DNA of 64,000 nt. Source: Triops longicaudatus. Taxonomy: Eukaryota; Arthropoda; Branchiopoda; Notostraca; Triopsidae. The position numbers and the translations under genes are program-made. The stretch spans positions 930,001 through 994,000 of the forward strand of contig JAGQDJ010000260.1 in assembly GCA_022885665.1 (NCBI GenBank), in the 5' to 3' direction. The first letter of the stretch is position 1; each line of letters starts with the position of its first letter. This document shows, piece by piece, positions 44,710 to 57,000 of the stretch. Below the pieces are notes generated by a model. That model had not been told where the DNA came from and did no database searches. It saw only the letters and a program-made list of their open reading frames with translations.

Positions 44710-46839
44710 ACAAACAAAGGACTTTTTTGGGTAAAGTTTTAATATTCACTCCCTATTACGAAGGCTTCAATGCATGAAGCGTTACCCAGAGGCGGAGCTT
44801 GGGTCACGCCTAGGCTAAAGAGTAAAAAGTCGCTTTAATGAAGAAAAAGTTAAAGTGCATGGAACGAGGTGAACTAAAGAACGTGTGCTTAAACTTAAAA
44901 GTATGGAACACTTTAATATCCTTTTTCTTTCGCAAAAAAAGAGAAATCTGCAAACCACGAAAACAGCGCTTTTGACTTGTCACTCAGAGCACGTGCGCTA
45001 CTTGCCGCAATCTCGTTAGTCCACTGGAGTTGTCGCTGAAGTTTTTTAAAGCACGAAATATACTGCAGTACATTACTGCAAGCGCGAAGCGTTTTTTATT
45101 ATTTACTTATTTCCTTCGACACATTGCACATGTAATGGTTTCGCAACCTAAATGTACGCAAGTGTTGCCCTCTGGAGAGAAGTCATTTAGTTTGCCTAAT
45201 TCTCTTACAACAGAAAATATATCCTAACCAAACTTCCCTGAAATGCTTAAACAATGCATTAGAAACCTGTAACTTTAATTTGTGTTTTTATATTAACGAG
45301 GTGAGCTATTTTGTAATTATAACGTTTCAGAAAAAAAATCTTACTAAATCAAGCTATTCCAGTCGTTCCAACACGTATTTATCCTTTTCTTTTTGTGTCA
45401 AAAGCGACAAGTGTTCACTTTTTCGTTTCGTACTTCTGTGGGGCTGACTTTTGGCTAGCAAGAGTTTGTCAACGCCAGAAAAAAGGAGGCAAAGTTGGAA
45501 GAGACAAGAGTTTTGTTAACGTTCTCTTTATAGGGCACCATCTTGCCGGTACTCTCACCCGGAAGAGCACTTGGAGCAGTTAGAACCATGTTCAAGGGTA
45601 TTAAGAGAAGGCAGTTTCGTCTTTTTTCTCTTCAGTTTCTTCCTCGAGTACAGCAAATGCTTTCCGAGGAAGGAAAACTTTCATCTGAGATGGGTTAGCT
45701 TCCTATGAAGAGCAAAACTCCACCTAATGGCTGCGAGGAGACACCCTCACATTCGAAGAAAACTACTGTAGCGCAGACATTTAACCCCCCAAAAAGGACT
45801 CCCAGAGTCGATGGAGTTGACAAAGTAACCGTGTAGAGAGCGATAGACTTGCGACTGGGCACCGATCCTCCCGATCTGATCTTCTCCCCCGTGACAAAGA
45901 TTCCATTTAAGCAATGACACATCGGACCTAAAAACAGTTCCCGAAAAGCCTTTTTGGCTTCAAAGCACAAGAGCGATTCCCTAAGCGACTTGCCATCAGC
46001 GAAGTCTCGAGAGGCTTGGAGAATTTTACCGTATCGTTCAAAAGCACGAAAACAGAGCGAAATGGCTCTACCAGTAATAACTTGAAGAAAGTTAAATTGT
46101 AATAAAAGTTGGCAAGGTTTCATTAGAAAGTTCAGCAGGTTTGAGCTATTTAGTTGGTTCGGTGTGGCTGTTGTAACAGTTGAGACAAAATGAAATAGAC
46201 AGATACAGAAAGAAAAGCTGTGCGATGTAATTGCTCTGACTTAAAACTTGTTTGCAGCACTCTCTTCAGTGCAGTCGTAAGTATGTTATAGCATCGTTAG
46301 GATCAGAGAAAGTTAGGTCTGGAGACAGTTCCCAATGAACCCATTTCAGCTGTTGGTCTACTTTTGTAGTTGAAAGAATTCTATAGTTTATTTAATTCAG
46401 TCCAGAAACCGCTTAATACCACTGTAATCTAGAATATTCGCAAAGCCTCTTCTTTACGACTACATTGTCTCACTACAGAATACCAGTAAACTAAACTAAA
46501 AACGCTATTTGTTACTGAGAAGCATTTAAGCGTTCAATTTCACGAAGTCAAGGAACTGAATTGTTCTTACGGTTGATATTCTTGCACTCCTGACAAACAC
46601 GGGAAAGCTTTCAGCCATTTCAAGCAGTTCTGCAATCCATAATATGTTTGCTAATTGCGTTGGTTAAGTTTTCTCATGGAGTGATTTAATTTGAATTCCT
46701 AAACTTAGTACGGGCTCATATTCCTTACCTTAACTTGTGAGAGCTAACTTCTAAGCCTAGTGAGAAGTTTAAAAGTGCTCGAGTTCTTCGGAATGTTTAC
46801 CCAACTCGTGACGTTTTGTAATAGTGAATTCAGTACATA

Positions 46840-46958
46840 AAACCAGTGCGCACTGAGTTTTTCAAATACGTGTCACTGCGTTTCAGAAGCTGAGAAAAAG
46901 TCTGTTTTTCAAGCACACAGTTTTCATTGTTGCTGAAAAACTCAGTACGCTCTGGTTT
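46840..46958 (+). repeat. Short hairpin element family E, copy 2
   Basis: Left end AAACCAGTGCGCACTGAGTT and inverted right end AAACCAGAGCGTACTGAGTT form about 25 bases of terminal inverted repeat in a 119-base element. A second internal pair is formed by AGTTTTTCAA-like strings. Related to 8941-9050. Confidence 0.7.
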
Positions 46959-48522
46959 CACCAACTGAATTGGCTAGGAGTCCAAAAACAATACACTTTT
47001 ATCCGCGAACATCTTGGATTTCCGATGACATCCTGTTACAAAAACACACACGCAGCCTTCCTTTCAATCCGTACTCGATTTCCACTGCTAAAAGTTTCCT
47101 CCAAATCGGAAGTATTTTATGTTTATTCTATATTTAATTACCGACTTCACATGAATCTCGTACAGGGGCTTGACGTTCTCGTACTTTACTTCGATAAATG
47201 TCCTCCGTGACCTCGGGCAGAAAAAAAATACGCTGTTTACGTTTTGCCCCGCTTGGGAAATACTTGATCCACGCCGTTTGTCGCTTGCGTCGCGAAACTC
47301 TGAAATCCTCGCTCAAATTATGTTTTGCAATCACCGTTCCTTGACATCTTTATCACATTTATCTTAATCAAAGTTAAGAGAAAATGCAACGACCCCAGCA
47401 ATCAAACACTAAATCTCACTTTTGCTCTACCGTAAGCTCATTTGCTCTCTTGTAATTGGCTACTTCTGTTTTTTTTTCTCCTTTTCACCCTAAATTCCCC
47501 TTCACCATAAGGAGCAAAAGGGATGAGTTTTCTAATATGCTGTCTTTTTCTTTCTTTTAGGTATAAAAAATGAAGTGGCTCCTCCTTGTACCAAAGTTTG
47601 GAAAACGTGCACAAATGGGCTCTTAAGTCAATTATGGTGTGATCTCACCCCCTTCACTCCCTCCAATTAGAAAAAAAAATCCATGTCATCTCTTTTTCTC
47701 TTAATCCTCGTTGTTGTCTGGGATGACTACAAGAAATGTGAAAGGACATGTGGCGATCTTGCGCCCCTCGAAGAGAAATGTTTGCAAAGTATTGTTTTAA
47801 GAAAACAAGTTGGGACCCTCTCAGCGTTTCTAATAAAAATTCTAATATACGAATAAAAGCTTCGGTTGGCTCAGTTTCCTCTATTTCTCTTTTTCCTTTT
47901 TATGTTCTGAGTTTATTTAATTTTCGTTTTCGGTAAAAAGAAAGGCAAGATTTTCTTCTTTTACGGTTTGGGTTTCTACGAAAACATACTTGAAGAACAT
48001 GGGAAACATTTGCAATTTGATGACTGAATGATGACAGCGAAAGAAAAGGAAGAGGTTTGTTTATACGGAGTATCTTCAACGTACTGGTGAAGTATCGGTA
48101 CTCCAGTCATTAGAGATGCAATGGAAACCTAGAACAAATGTTTTTTTTATCCACGTTTATCATTTTTTCTTTATATTTATTATTATTTGAAAAAAAAGAA
48201 AGAAAAAAGTTACATGTTGGAGGGGTGAAAGTATTCGAGAGTTGTATTCGACCAGCAAAAAAAAAAATGAGAAAGAGGATTCGGTAGTCAATGGAAATCA
48301 TCAAGGTAAAATAGAGGAGCTTACGATGGGCTAATAATTTGATTTCGGAACGACAGGGGGAAAATATTTAATTTCCGATGTAACCCTTGGGGACTTGCGA
48401 AGTAAGTAGAAACCTGATTAACTGAAAACGGGTCGTAAGCAACTTATCTTAAGAGAATATTGAATTTGCAGAAACTGTCTTCATGTCAAAAGCCATCCAT
48501 TATTTGCAAGCAATACGCCACG

Positions 48523-48785
48523 TAGTGCGGTTCACCTGAGCTGGGGACCACACAGTCCTCTAGGTGGCATTACAAGCACAATGCATTTTTCCCTTGCCTC
48601 ATGCCATCGAATGTTTTCACGCCGAGAGAACGGAAATTGGCCAAAGCTAGTCAGGGCGTAACTCGAAAATTAATTGTTGAATTGCAATGCTGTTTTCTCT
48701 GAAAATTCGTTTAAAAATAGTCTCGATCATGTCGAAGCTCAATTTTTAAAATAGTTTTCGAAAAAGGTGTCACATTTTTGTTCGT
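48523..48785 (+). mobile_element. MITE family B, copy 6 (3' truncated)
   Basis: Starts GTGCGGTTCACCTGAGCTGG, runs through the family body and breaks off after TTCGAAAAAGGTGTCACATT. The left TTAA is not preserved. Confidence 0.8.
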
Positions 48786-49689
48786 AGATGCTAAGAACCG
48801 AGCATCATCGATGTGGGCGCGGCTTGCGAAAAATAAGCATGACGCGCTGGTCACATAATCAGAGGGAACAGGATTTCTACAGAAGGTTAAATGAACGGAA
48901 GGGGCGGAAGAGAGATGCAAAGGAAGTATACATCCTGTATATGTGGATAGAGGTGCCTAGGAAACTTCGCAATTCAGTGACTTATGCAACAGTTTGCGGT
49001 TCTTTGAAAATAAACACAGCAAAGTTGTTTTCAAACAGAATGCGTTTATCGATTGCGCAAAAATTTGTATCTTTAATTCACATATTAATCATTCATATCT
49101 TTAGTATTTTTAATTCATACATTTATTTTTTGATTCGCTGTTCCTATTGCTACGTCACTGTCAAATTTTGCCAATTCAATTGGAAAATTGCAGGCTTTTC
49201 CACAATCCTTTGCTGAACCACAATACGTAGTTTTCTGCCTTTTCAGTGACTAAAAATGGACAACAATGTCTTACATCATAAAACTTCACAGAAACTATGA
49301 GTCTCGTGTTGTGTAGTCCAACAATCCTCTTACAAGTTGCCGCTTTTCTAAACTTAAAAACTCTTCACTTTTTCCAGCAATTTAAAAATGTTTTTCTCTC
49401 CGCGTATAAGAAGCCAGCTTTGCCGACTACAGAATAATAAAAAATCCCTGGACTAGCAATATTAATTTGAATTTAGCATGTTACTCAAAACCAAAAGCTC
49501 TCCGACGTCGAACTATTTTTTGTCATAATTTTCAAAATTTGTTTCGCACGGCGTGAAGCAGGCAAACGACCTTTTTACGCCTCTTTATCATCGCTCTCCA
49601 TAGTCCTTAGTTTCAGGCAATCACTAAGCCTTGCTTGGCTGACTTTCCGCCATGAAAATGACTGCCCAAGATAATATTCACATATTTCG

Positions 49690-49869
49690 GAGCCGAAAAC
49701 GGTGCAACACAATCATTCTCTCGCCTCACAACTCTCTCTGTCGACTTCCGTCGCCCGCGCCATTTCCATCATCCATTTTTCTCCCTTTTTTTCTCCCAAT
49801 TTTAAGCTAGCCAAAGTAAGTACTCTCCCTAGATCAAGCTCCTTACATTTCCGTCCCCATTTAGACAAG
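49690..49869 (+). promoter_or_regulatory. Candidate promoter and noncoding first exon of the bitesize-like gene
   Basis: A pyrimidine-rich, CpG-containing zone (TCTCGCCTCACAACTCTCTC, GTCGCCCGCGCC) is followed by two strong donors, GTAAGTAC at 49816 and GTAAGAAT at 49870. The next acceptor (GACGCAG ending at 51000) starts the first coding exon. Inferred only from composition and splice signals. Confidence 0.3.
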
Positions 49870-51000
49870 GTAAGAATCTGTCTAATCCGTCCTTCAATCA
49901 ACTTGAAATAAGTCTTTCACTTCCTTTTGTGCCTTTTCTCCCCTCTTCCTTCCTTTTTTTGTCGCTTTTCATCTGTATCCTTTGCGCTGGCATTTTATGT
50001 ATCTGTTTCTTTCGTTCCCATTCGATCCTCTTTTTTGATAGGAACAGGTTCAATCGCACAGCTGACCATAGAAATATCACGGAATCCGCCTCCGTTTTCA
50101 TACGTCATTAATATCCCCAGCGAATAAGGTGGGGGAGACACACCATCTGGATCATCGTCCTGTCTTACGTATTTGTATAGGCGTCGTTTTTTGAGCTACG
50201 TGTTCCTTGTGCAACGAAGTTGTCTTCAAGAGAGAAAAAAAGAGCTGGAAAAAAGTGAAATTTTTCTTGGGGAATTTTTACAGAAAAGATGAACTAGTAT
50301 TCAATTTCGGTTCCAACTCCTGTTTCCGTGGCAGAGACATTTTTCTCCAACAATAAATGTTTACGTGGATGTTTTCGGTTTCATTTTTCAGTGCTGAAAT
50401 TAGGTGCCAAGTTTTGTTATTAATGGAAATTTATTGTTGTGAATGGACACTGGCTAATACCAGTTATTGCATAATTCAATGAAAATTACTTGCAAGGTTT
50501 AGTGGTGAATTTGGACGATTCGAGCTCGCTTGGGCGAATGTGTGAATGAGTTATGCAAGAAAAGAATTTAAAGCTTGAAATAGTGATGAAATATCTGCAA
50601 ATATTGTGAAAGAGCAAAGAGTTTGACGCGATTTTGGAAAATTTTCGTAGTAATTAGAGTGGGAATTTTCGAGGTCTGGTAGCAAGTGAGACAAAAGTTA
50701 ATGAAGAGGTTTTGTCCCACGCTCGGTTGACAATTTACGTCCAGTCCTTCCTAATCATTGAGTTTTGGTGCACACCCTGCGCTTCCTTATCCGCCTTATG
50801 GGCTTTGCTGTTGAAAAGGGAGAAAAGGCTGTCTGGTTTTCCGATGGGAGCAGTTTTGGACTAACCAAGTGTGAAAGACGAGCGATTTCTGCGCTGGGAT
50901 TGGGTAAATTAGCGTGCGGAAGAGGCTACGTGAAAAAGCTCTTGAGATTTGTTTCTTGTTGTGTTTGTGTGTGAGTTTTGCGCTTTGTCGTGTGACGCAG

Positions 51001-51065
51001 TGAAGGAATTTGCGTTATCAATGGAGCAGAATACGGAATTAAACTTACAAATGGTGGAGTTGATG
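51001..51065 (+). CDS. btsz: Bitesize-like exon 1 (start codon exon)
   Basis: Acceptor GTGTGACGCAG ends at 51000; ATG at 51021 in ATCAATGGAG; 15 codons (MEQNTELNLQMVELM) end in phase 0 at GTGAGT. Exon 2 begins in phase 0 with open codons before its own ATG, which supports the join. Because it is so short, the exon is less certain than the next two. Confidence 0.55.
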
Positions 51066-54000
51066 GTGAGTAACGTTTGTCAATGAACTTTTTTTACGGA
51101 ATATTTACCAATGTGTTCTTCAATTAAGAGTAATTTTATTTTTAAAGGCATTTAAAGGGCTATGGACATAATACTTTTGTCTTATAAATAAGAGTAAAAA
51201 ATCTAGTTTCTAGTTTTTTCTCGTTTGCGAAATAATAACAAATATATGATAAATAAGAAACTCAAATCGGGCGAACTTGCCATTGGTTTAACGTGGTCAC
51301 GTGATCCGGGGTCACGTTACGAGGGTGAACTGCGCTGTCTGTCGACCTTCGTTTTGGATATAAAAATCGTCAATTTTTCGTCAACTACTCAATGCAACAA
51401 ACGAAGTGTCTTCAGGCCCAGCGATTAATAAGCTTTCTTAAGGTGCCAAAAATAAAGCTTTTGTTTTATCGTATTTAGCGGCAACAGGAGGTTGGAAATA
51501 AGATTCTTTTTGGCACCCTTGCGGTCTCATTGAATTTTTACTACCAAAAGGCAATTAATTAAGGTAGAAGCTCCGTTTTCTTCCAGAGAGACAGTAGAAA
51601 TACAGCTCTTTGTGTCTGTAAAGCGAAACAACGTTGACCACACAAGCATCCAACCAAATACGGTGTTCAAAATTACCTAGCTAGCTCTGACCCTTTCCCT
51701 ATGTTATAGCTTATGGGCTTTTGCGGGAAACCTTAAGAGAGGAGCGCGCCAGGGTTGACGCGACTTGCCACGGAATGGGGAAGAAAACACTCAGAAACCA
51801 AAACCACGCAGCAAGGAAAGATTGTTAGCATATTATCTAAGATAATACGTTCTAAATACTCACCCAAGAATGTGGTGTTGGGGTATTTGTAGAGTTCCAT
51901 TTTTGGCATGTCTTTACCATGACTACACGCTCGGGAGACACTGTAAACTGAACACAAGCTTTCTTCCATGAAAGAAATCAAGAAGTTTGAAATGAAATTA
52001 TAAGTGTTCGCTTCAATACTTGTAGGAAAAATAGTTGTGTCCACAATCAATGCACCAATAGCTTTTCGAACGTTCAAAACCGCTTGCCGTCTTCGTTCAC
52101 TTTTTGAAAAATTATACCTTCCTGCACCCGAGTTTCCATTGTTGTGATAACCGTAAGCAAAACAAGAGTTGCCGCATTGTTTACTTGCCTTTGATGACCG
52201 TTTATTTGCCACTTTTCCGAGTAAAAACTGTGAAAACACAAGAGGAAGTCTAGCAACACTTTTGTATAAACAAGCGCCCGTAAGCCACACCTCTTAAGTT
52301 GTCCACCACAAAAGACGGCACGCTTTTCTGGCGGGAAAAGGGCAAAAGTTTGCAAGTGCATAACTCCGGAACGGCTCCTCAGAAAAAATAAAATAAAAAA
52401 TGAAAAAAAAAGTCCCCGTTCTTAAATTAATTTAATACAAGATTTCATCAAAATCTCTGTATGCGTTTTTTATGTCCATCACTCTTTAATAAGTATAATG
52501 TTTGTAGATATCCTTTCTGCTTCCTTTCATCGCTGAAAGTAAGCAAAATTAACCAAAAATAAAAGACAATAATTAAAAAAAAAAGAAAACAAAGTAATTT
52601 TTGAAGCTTATAACTCATCCGAACTTACATTATCTTTCAAAGATATGCGATTTTTTTTTCTATATATGTTGTACGGTTTCAGAATGAATTCTTTAAAAAA
52701 TATATATATATATATATATTGCAATTTCATATAGCTTCTGAAATGTACGGCTTTTCCCTGTCCAAATTTTCGTCTTTGTTTTCTCCTTCTTTCTTTTTGT
52801 TTGCCTACTTTTGTTCTTCCCCGTCCCTCTTAATCTCGTCGATCGAGAAAGGATATCCATGGGAAAAAGAGTTTTACTTTCTGGCGTCGCAAACGCAAGA
52901 ATGCGTGAATTCCGTTCGCACGATTGTGATTTCATTGATTCTCCCGTGCATCTCCGAGAGCAAAGTACTTTTCCTTTTTTCTCATATAAATTTTTTTCTT
53001 GTGTTGTCTTTTCCTTTTGCGTTCCGGAATCACTAGGAAAGGAATGAGCACACAATGGAGATAACCGTCCCTTGGTCTCACTTCGATGAACCTGAACGAA
53101 TGGCGATTTTAGATGTATTGCGCCGCGATGCCCAACTCCAAGCCCAAGAACTCGAGCGAGTCCGGTAAGATACAAGCAAAGCCTCTGTCGATTTCTATGC
53201 TAATTCTTGATTCTTTGCGCTGAGTGTCATGGCCTGAAAGAGAAATTTCCGACAATAGAAAGCTCCTCTTGGTTTCCTTCCGCAAGGCAACAAAAACAGC
53301 GAGGAAACATTATTCCGCCTTTAACACCAAAGAGGGACCAAGCATTCGCGAAGTATCTCGCACGCTTGTGTAAATCTAGCTTAACTAGGGTAGAATGGCG
53401 AGATTCTGTGAAACACACAGAGATATTAAATACTTTTGCACGTTAAACGTATTGGTTATTTTAAATCGATTGGAACTGTTGAACTCCAAATGACGCCTAA
53501 TCGCTACCTGATTAAATTTCCTCACTGCCTAACTCGTATTGTCTCCTAATAGATTGAAAGCTAGTAACGAGTAGTTTTCCGCTCAGGTGTTCAATTGTCT
53601 ATTCTTGACTTATTCTTGACTTATATTCTTAGACTTATATTCTTAGTCTATTCAATTGTCTATTCAATTGTCTATTATTGTTCCCACCAGTGCCGTCTTA
53701 ACTTGTCCACGCGCTTATGACACTGGGGAACAGGGAATATCTTATTTGCCACGAAATATTGGAACACAATGAACCCAAGTCCTTAGCTTATTTGATAATT
53801 TGATGTATTGTCACGTTCTACTCTCTTTCATGCTAACTCTCACTTTTGGTTACAACAATCAAATTTTACATTGAAGAAACGGAACTGGTTCAAATGAAGG
53901 TCAAGAAGGAACTAACTATTACAGGCTGGGTGCAGGGAATTTCATTCTTACTAATAATGAATCTTAAGATTCATCGTTGGGTGGCTACAAAATTTAACTG

Positions 54001-57000
54001 TTGGGCAACAATGAATGCCACAGCATTTTACCACCACAGGGACCATACAGGGGAAATCAAATCTTAATTTACAAGTTCCGGGTTTATTCCCAAAAATTCT
54101 ATATAGTATGGGTATTCATAGGAAAATAGGGCAAAATAGGAAAAAGAGCTCGTGAGAGAAAATCCCTTCCGGCTTCGTCCGGAACAATTATTGACTCTAA
54201 AAACATAGATATTTTTTATCAGATGTTCTATGAAAAACGTACTTCACGAGATAAAAAGGTTTGAAGCTTCTAAGCCAAGATTAATTGAAAAGTTATCCGT
54301 GTGAATTGAAAAATCCCGTGAAATATTTTTAAAGCAGGGAACTCTAAGGAACGAAATAACCAAATAATAGCATATAATACCAATTAGTAGTACCTAATCT
54401 TGACCCACGTTGCTTACTAAACAGAAAGAGAAAGATTCTTCTAAGATTTCCTTACTCTGAGTCTTGTGCAACCTGGGCATGATTGATTGACTACAAACAT
54501 ATGACGTGGTTCTTGAGCTGCCAGTGCGTCAGAGCCGAACTCAATTGATGAAAGCCGAAAGTATGGAAATCTTACAATAGCGCGTTGTATCGCATGGGTC
54601 TGACAGAATATTCGTGTATTGTATGGTATATGTTATTGTTTCTGGATCAAATCTTTGTTCTACTTTCATTGCTGGAGTGATTTATTAGAGACGTATTTCT
54701 TACGGGTTAAACGTTAATGGCCGTTACGACTTTAGTACAGTTTACCCTCGATTCACATGGGTAGACTGATTACAGCGAAATTAATTACCAGAAATTAAGT
54801 AATTAGAAATGCGGAAAATATATGTTAGGCAAGGACTTGTTCCGTATTCCAAGAAATTTTACACATACAATAAATAATGTTAAAAATATGTTTAAAAAAT
54901 AAAATCCTTCTTTTCACATTAGAAAGGCCTGTTGATTTAATTATTACTAACTTCCATTTTGGATTTATGTGAAATAGCCCATAAAAGTGACAACGACTTT
55001 TAAAGTAAAAGCACATTATGCAATAATGCTTGTTATTTCCCTAGTTTTCACTTTGTATTAATTTTCTCTATATATCAACAAGCAAAAGTTATTATGGACA
55101 TTGTCTCTTATAGAAACAAAATGAAACTTGTTTTTGTGCAAATTTCTCACTTGTTCTCACCTGAAAGTCTTGAAAAAAAATCAAGAAAAATAATCGTTTA
55201 TTTAAAAGTGCCTCGCTCGTTGGAAGTTTAACGACCTTGACCTTCAAAAGGTACTTTTTCCAAGTTTTTCAACCAAATTTTTCCGACCAGTTCGCACGTG
55301 CAGTCATTTCCCCGTTTCGCATGACGATTGATAACTTCCTTGCAGAAAACTGCTCTAGCCACTTTCCACGTATTTAAAGTGCTTTTGTTTTGAAAGCATA
55401 ATTCACTACGGGAAGCACTCAATTAGATTAAATGTAGTGCACAATCCATATGTTTTCTCGTTCGTGTTGAAACTCCAATTTCTCCGCTGCAATTTTTGTT
55501 TTGATGCACAAACCAGTACCTGGAAATACATTTTTCAGTAATAATATACAATTAGAAATTATTTTTAGGTTTAAAACATGCAAGAAATCCTTGATATTGA
55601 AAAAAATTTCATTCAATAGTTACAAGAACTCATTGACAATGAATAAACAATTATAACAATTAAAATTTTATTTAGAAATAACGATGTAGTAGAAGCTAAC
55701 ATTACCAGAGTTTACGGCAAATTATTTCTAAAGCTTGAGTTTACATGATTCCAAATGAAGAGCGTTCACAAAATGAATTCATCTTTAAAAAAAGTTTATC
55801 GACAGGAAGAGCCTCCCACTTTCAAAAGGTGAACCTTTCTAGCTATTATACGTTAATGGCATCCAAAACACTCTGGGTAAATATAAACGTGTTTTCATTC
55901 CCTTTCCGGAGTTGATAAACGAAAAAGTGTTGAAAAAGTTTTAGCAAGGAGAAAAAGCAAGAAAGGTAGTTAAAACTAAGCTTGTTTAGGTGTAGGGGTT
56001 GTGAGGGGGCGGGGAAAAGATTTATCTCCCTTGCCTAATTAGGAGTAAAGCATAAAATGGATCCTCAAACCAGTCTTTATAGTCGAACCTTTTCCTTTCC
56101 TGAAATAAAACAAACTTTCGTTTTCTGGGTCTTTTTCGCCTCACAGGCCTAAAAAGGTCATACTACCTTGTAAGGCATAGAAACTGAAAAGAAGCCAAAG
56201 AACGCGAGAGACAAGAGAGAGTGTGCTACTATGTCAAGGCTGCGGTGTTCCAACTTCACACAATACACCAATTCACGTATGCATGCATGCTGATTCACTA
56301 AACACGTTAAAAGATTCTCGCGCGTATTTCGGTCTCGCAGACCAACAAAAAGAAGGCGTTCATATCTTAAGGATGGTAGGCGGAGAGACTGGAAGAGCAA
56401 GAAACGGCTTTTCCTTTCCCATTTGCATAATAGCTTTTGGCGGCCGCTGAAAATTTAAGTCACCGACACCCCGACTTCCACTTCTGCTTTCAATTGTTCG
56501 CTCTACGGGCGAAAATTGGGTGGGAAACGCCAGTGACGGAACGCGGTACTATCCGCGAAGTTCGGGGAGATTTTAATGAATTGGAGAGCCGAAAGTCCTG
56601 GGAATTATCATAAGGCCATTTGTACTTAGCGAAATTAGGCGAAACGGGCAAATTCGGTGCCACGGGTTTGATTTCATTGAGAACTTCTGAGGTTGCAAAT
56701 TTGGTTTCAATTGTCTGTTCAACATAAGGATTTTACTTTAGTATTTTTGAATTCGTTTTGTACTAATATTCTAGAAAAAAATTTAGTAAGAAATATAGAC
56801 ACCATTTAATTGCTTAATGTTAGCTGTGGGGGTTTTAACTTTAACTCTGACTTTAACTCTTTTTTAACTTTGATTCTAGAAATTATAGTTTTTACTCCAT
56901 TTTGTAAGACAAAGTTGTTTTGTATGCCCACTGCCCTTAATGCTTTTATGAATCAACACATTTACAATGCTCGTTTATGTGTCTTTGGAGTGAGACACAG

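Larger units (their letters stand above)
44054..51000. other. Intergenic stretch between the dpr-like and bitesize-like genes
   Basis: About 7 kb. Contains hairpin element 46840-46958, a truncated family B copy (48523-48785) and a pyrimidine-rich, CpG-containing zone near 49690-49870. The 142-codon frames at 45695-46123 (minus) and 48788-49216 (plus) match nothing I know. Confidence 0.5.

Noticed and set aside
48788..49216. 142-codon plus-strand frame
   Set aside because: Begins at the edge of a truncated family B element and becomes Ile/Tyr-rich AT sequence; no family resemblance.
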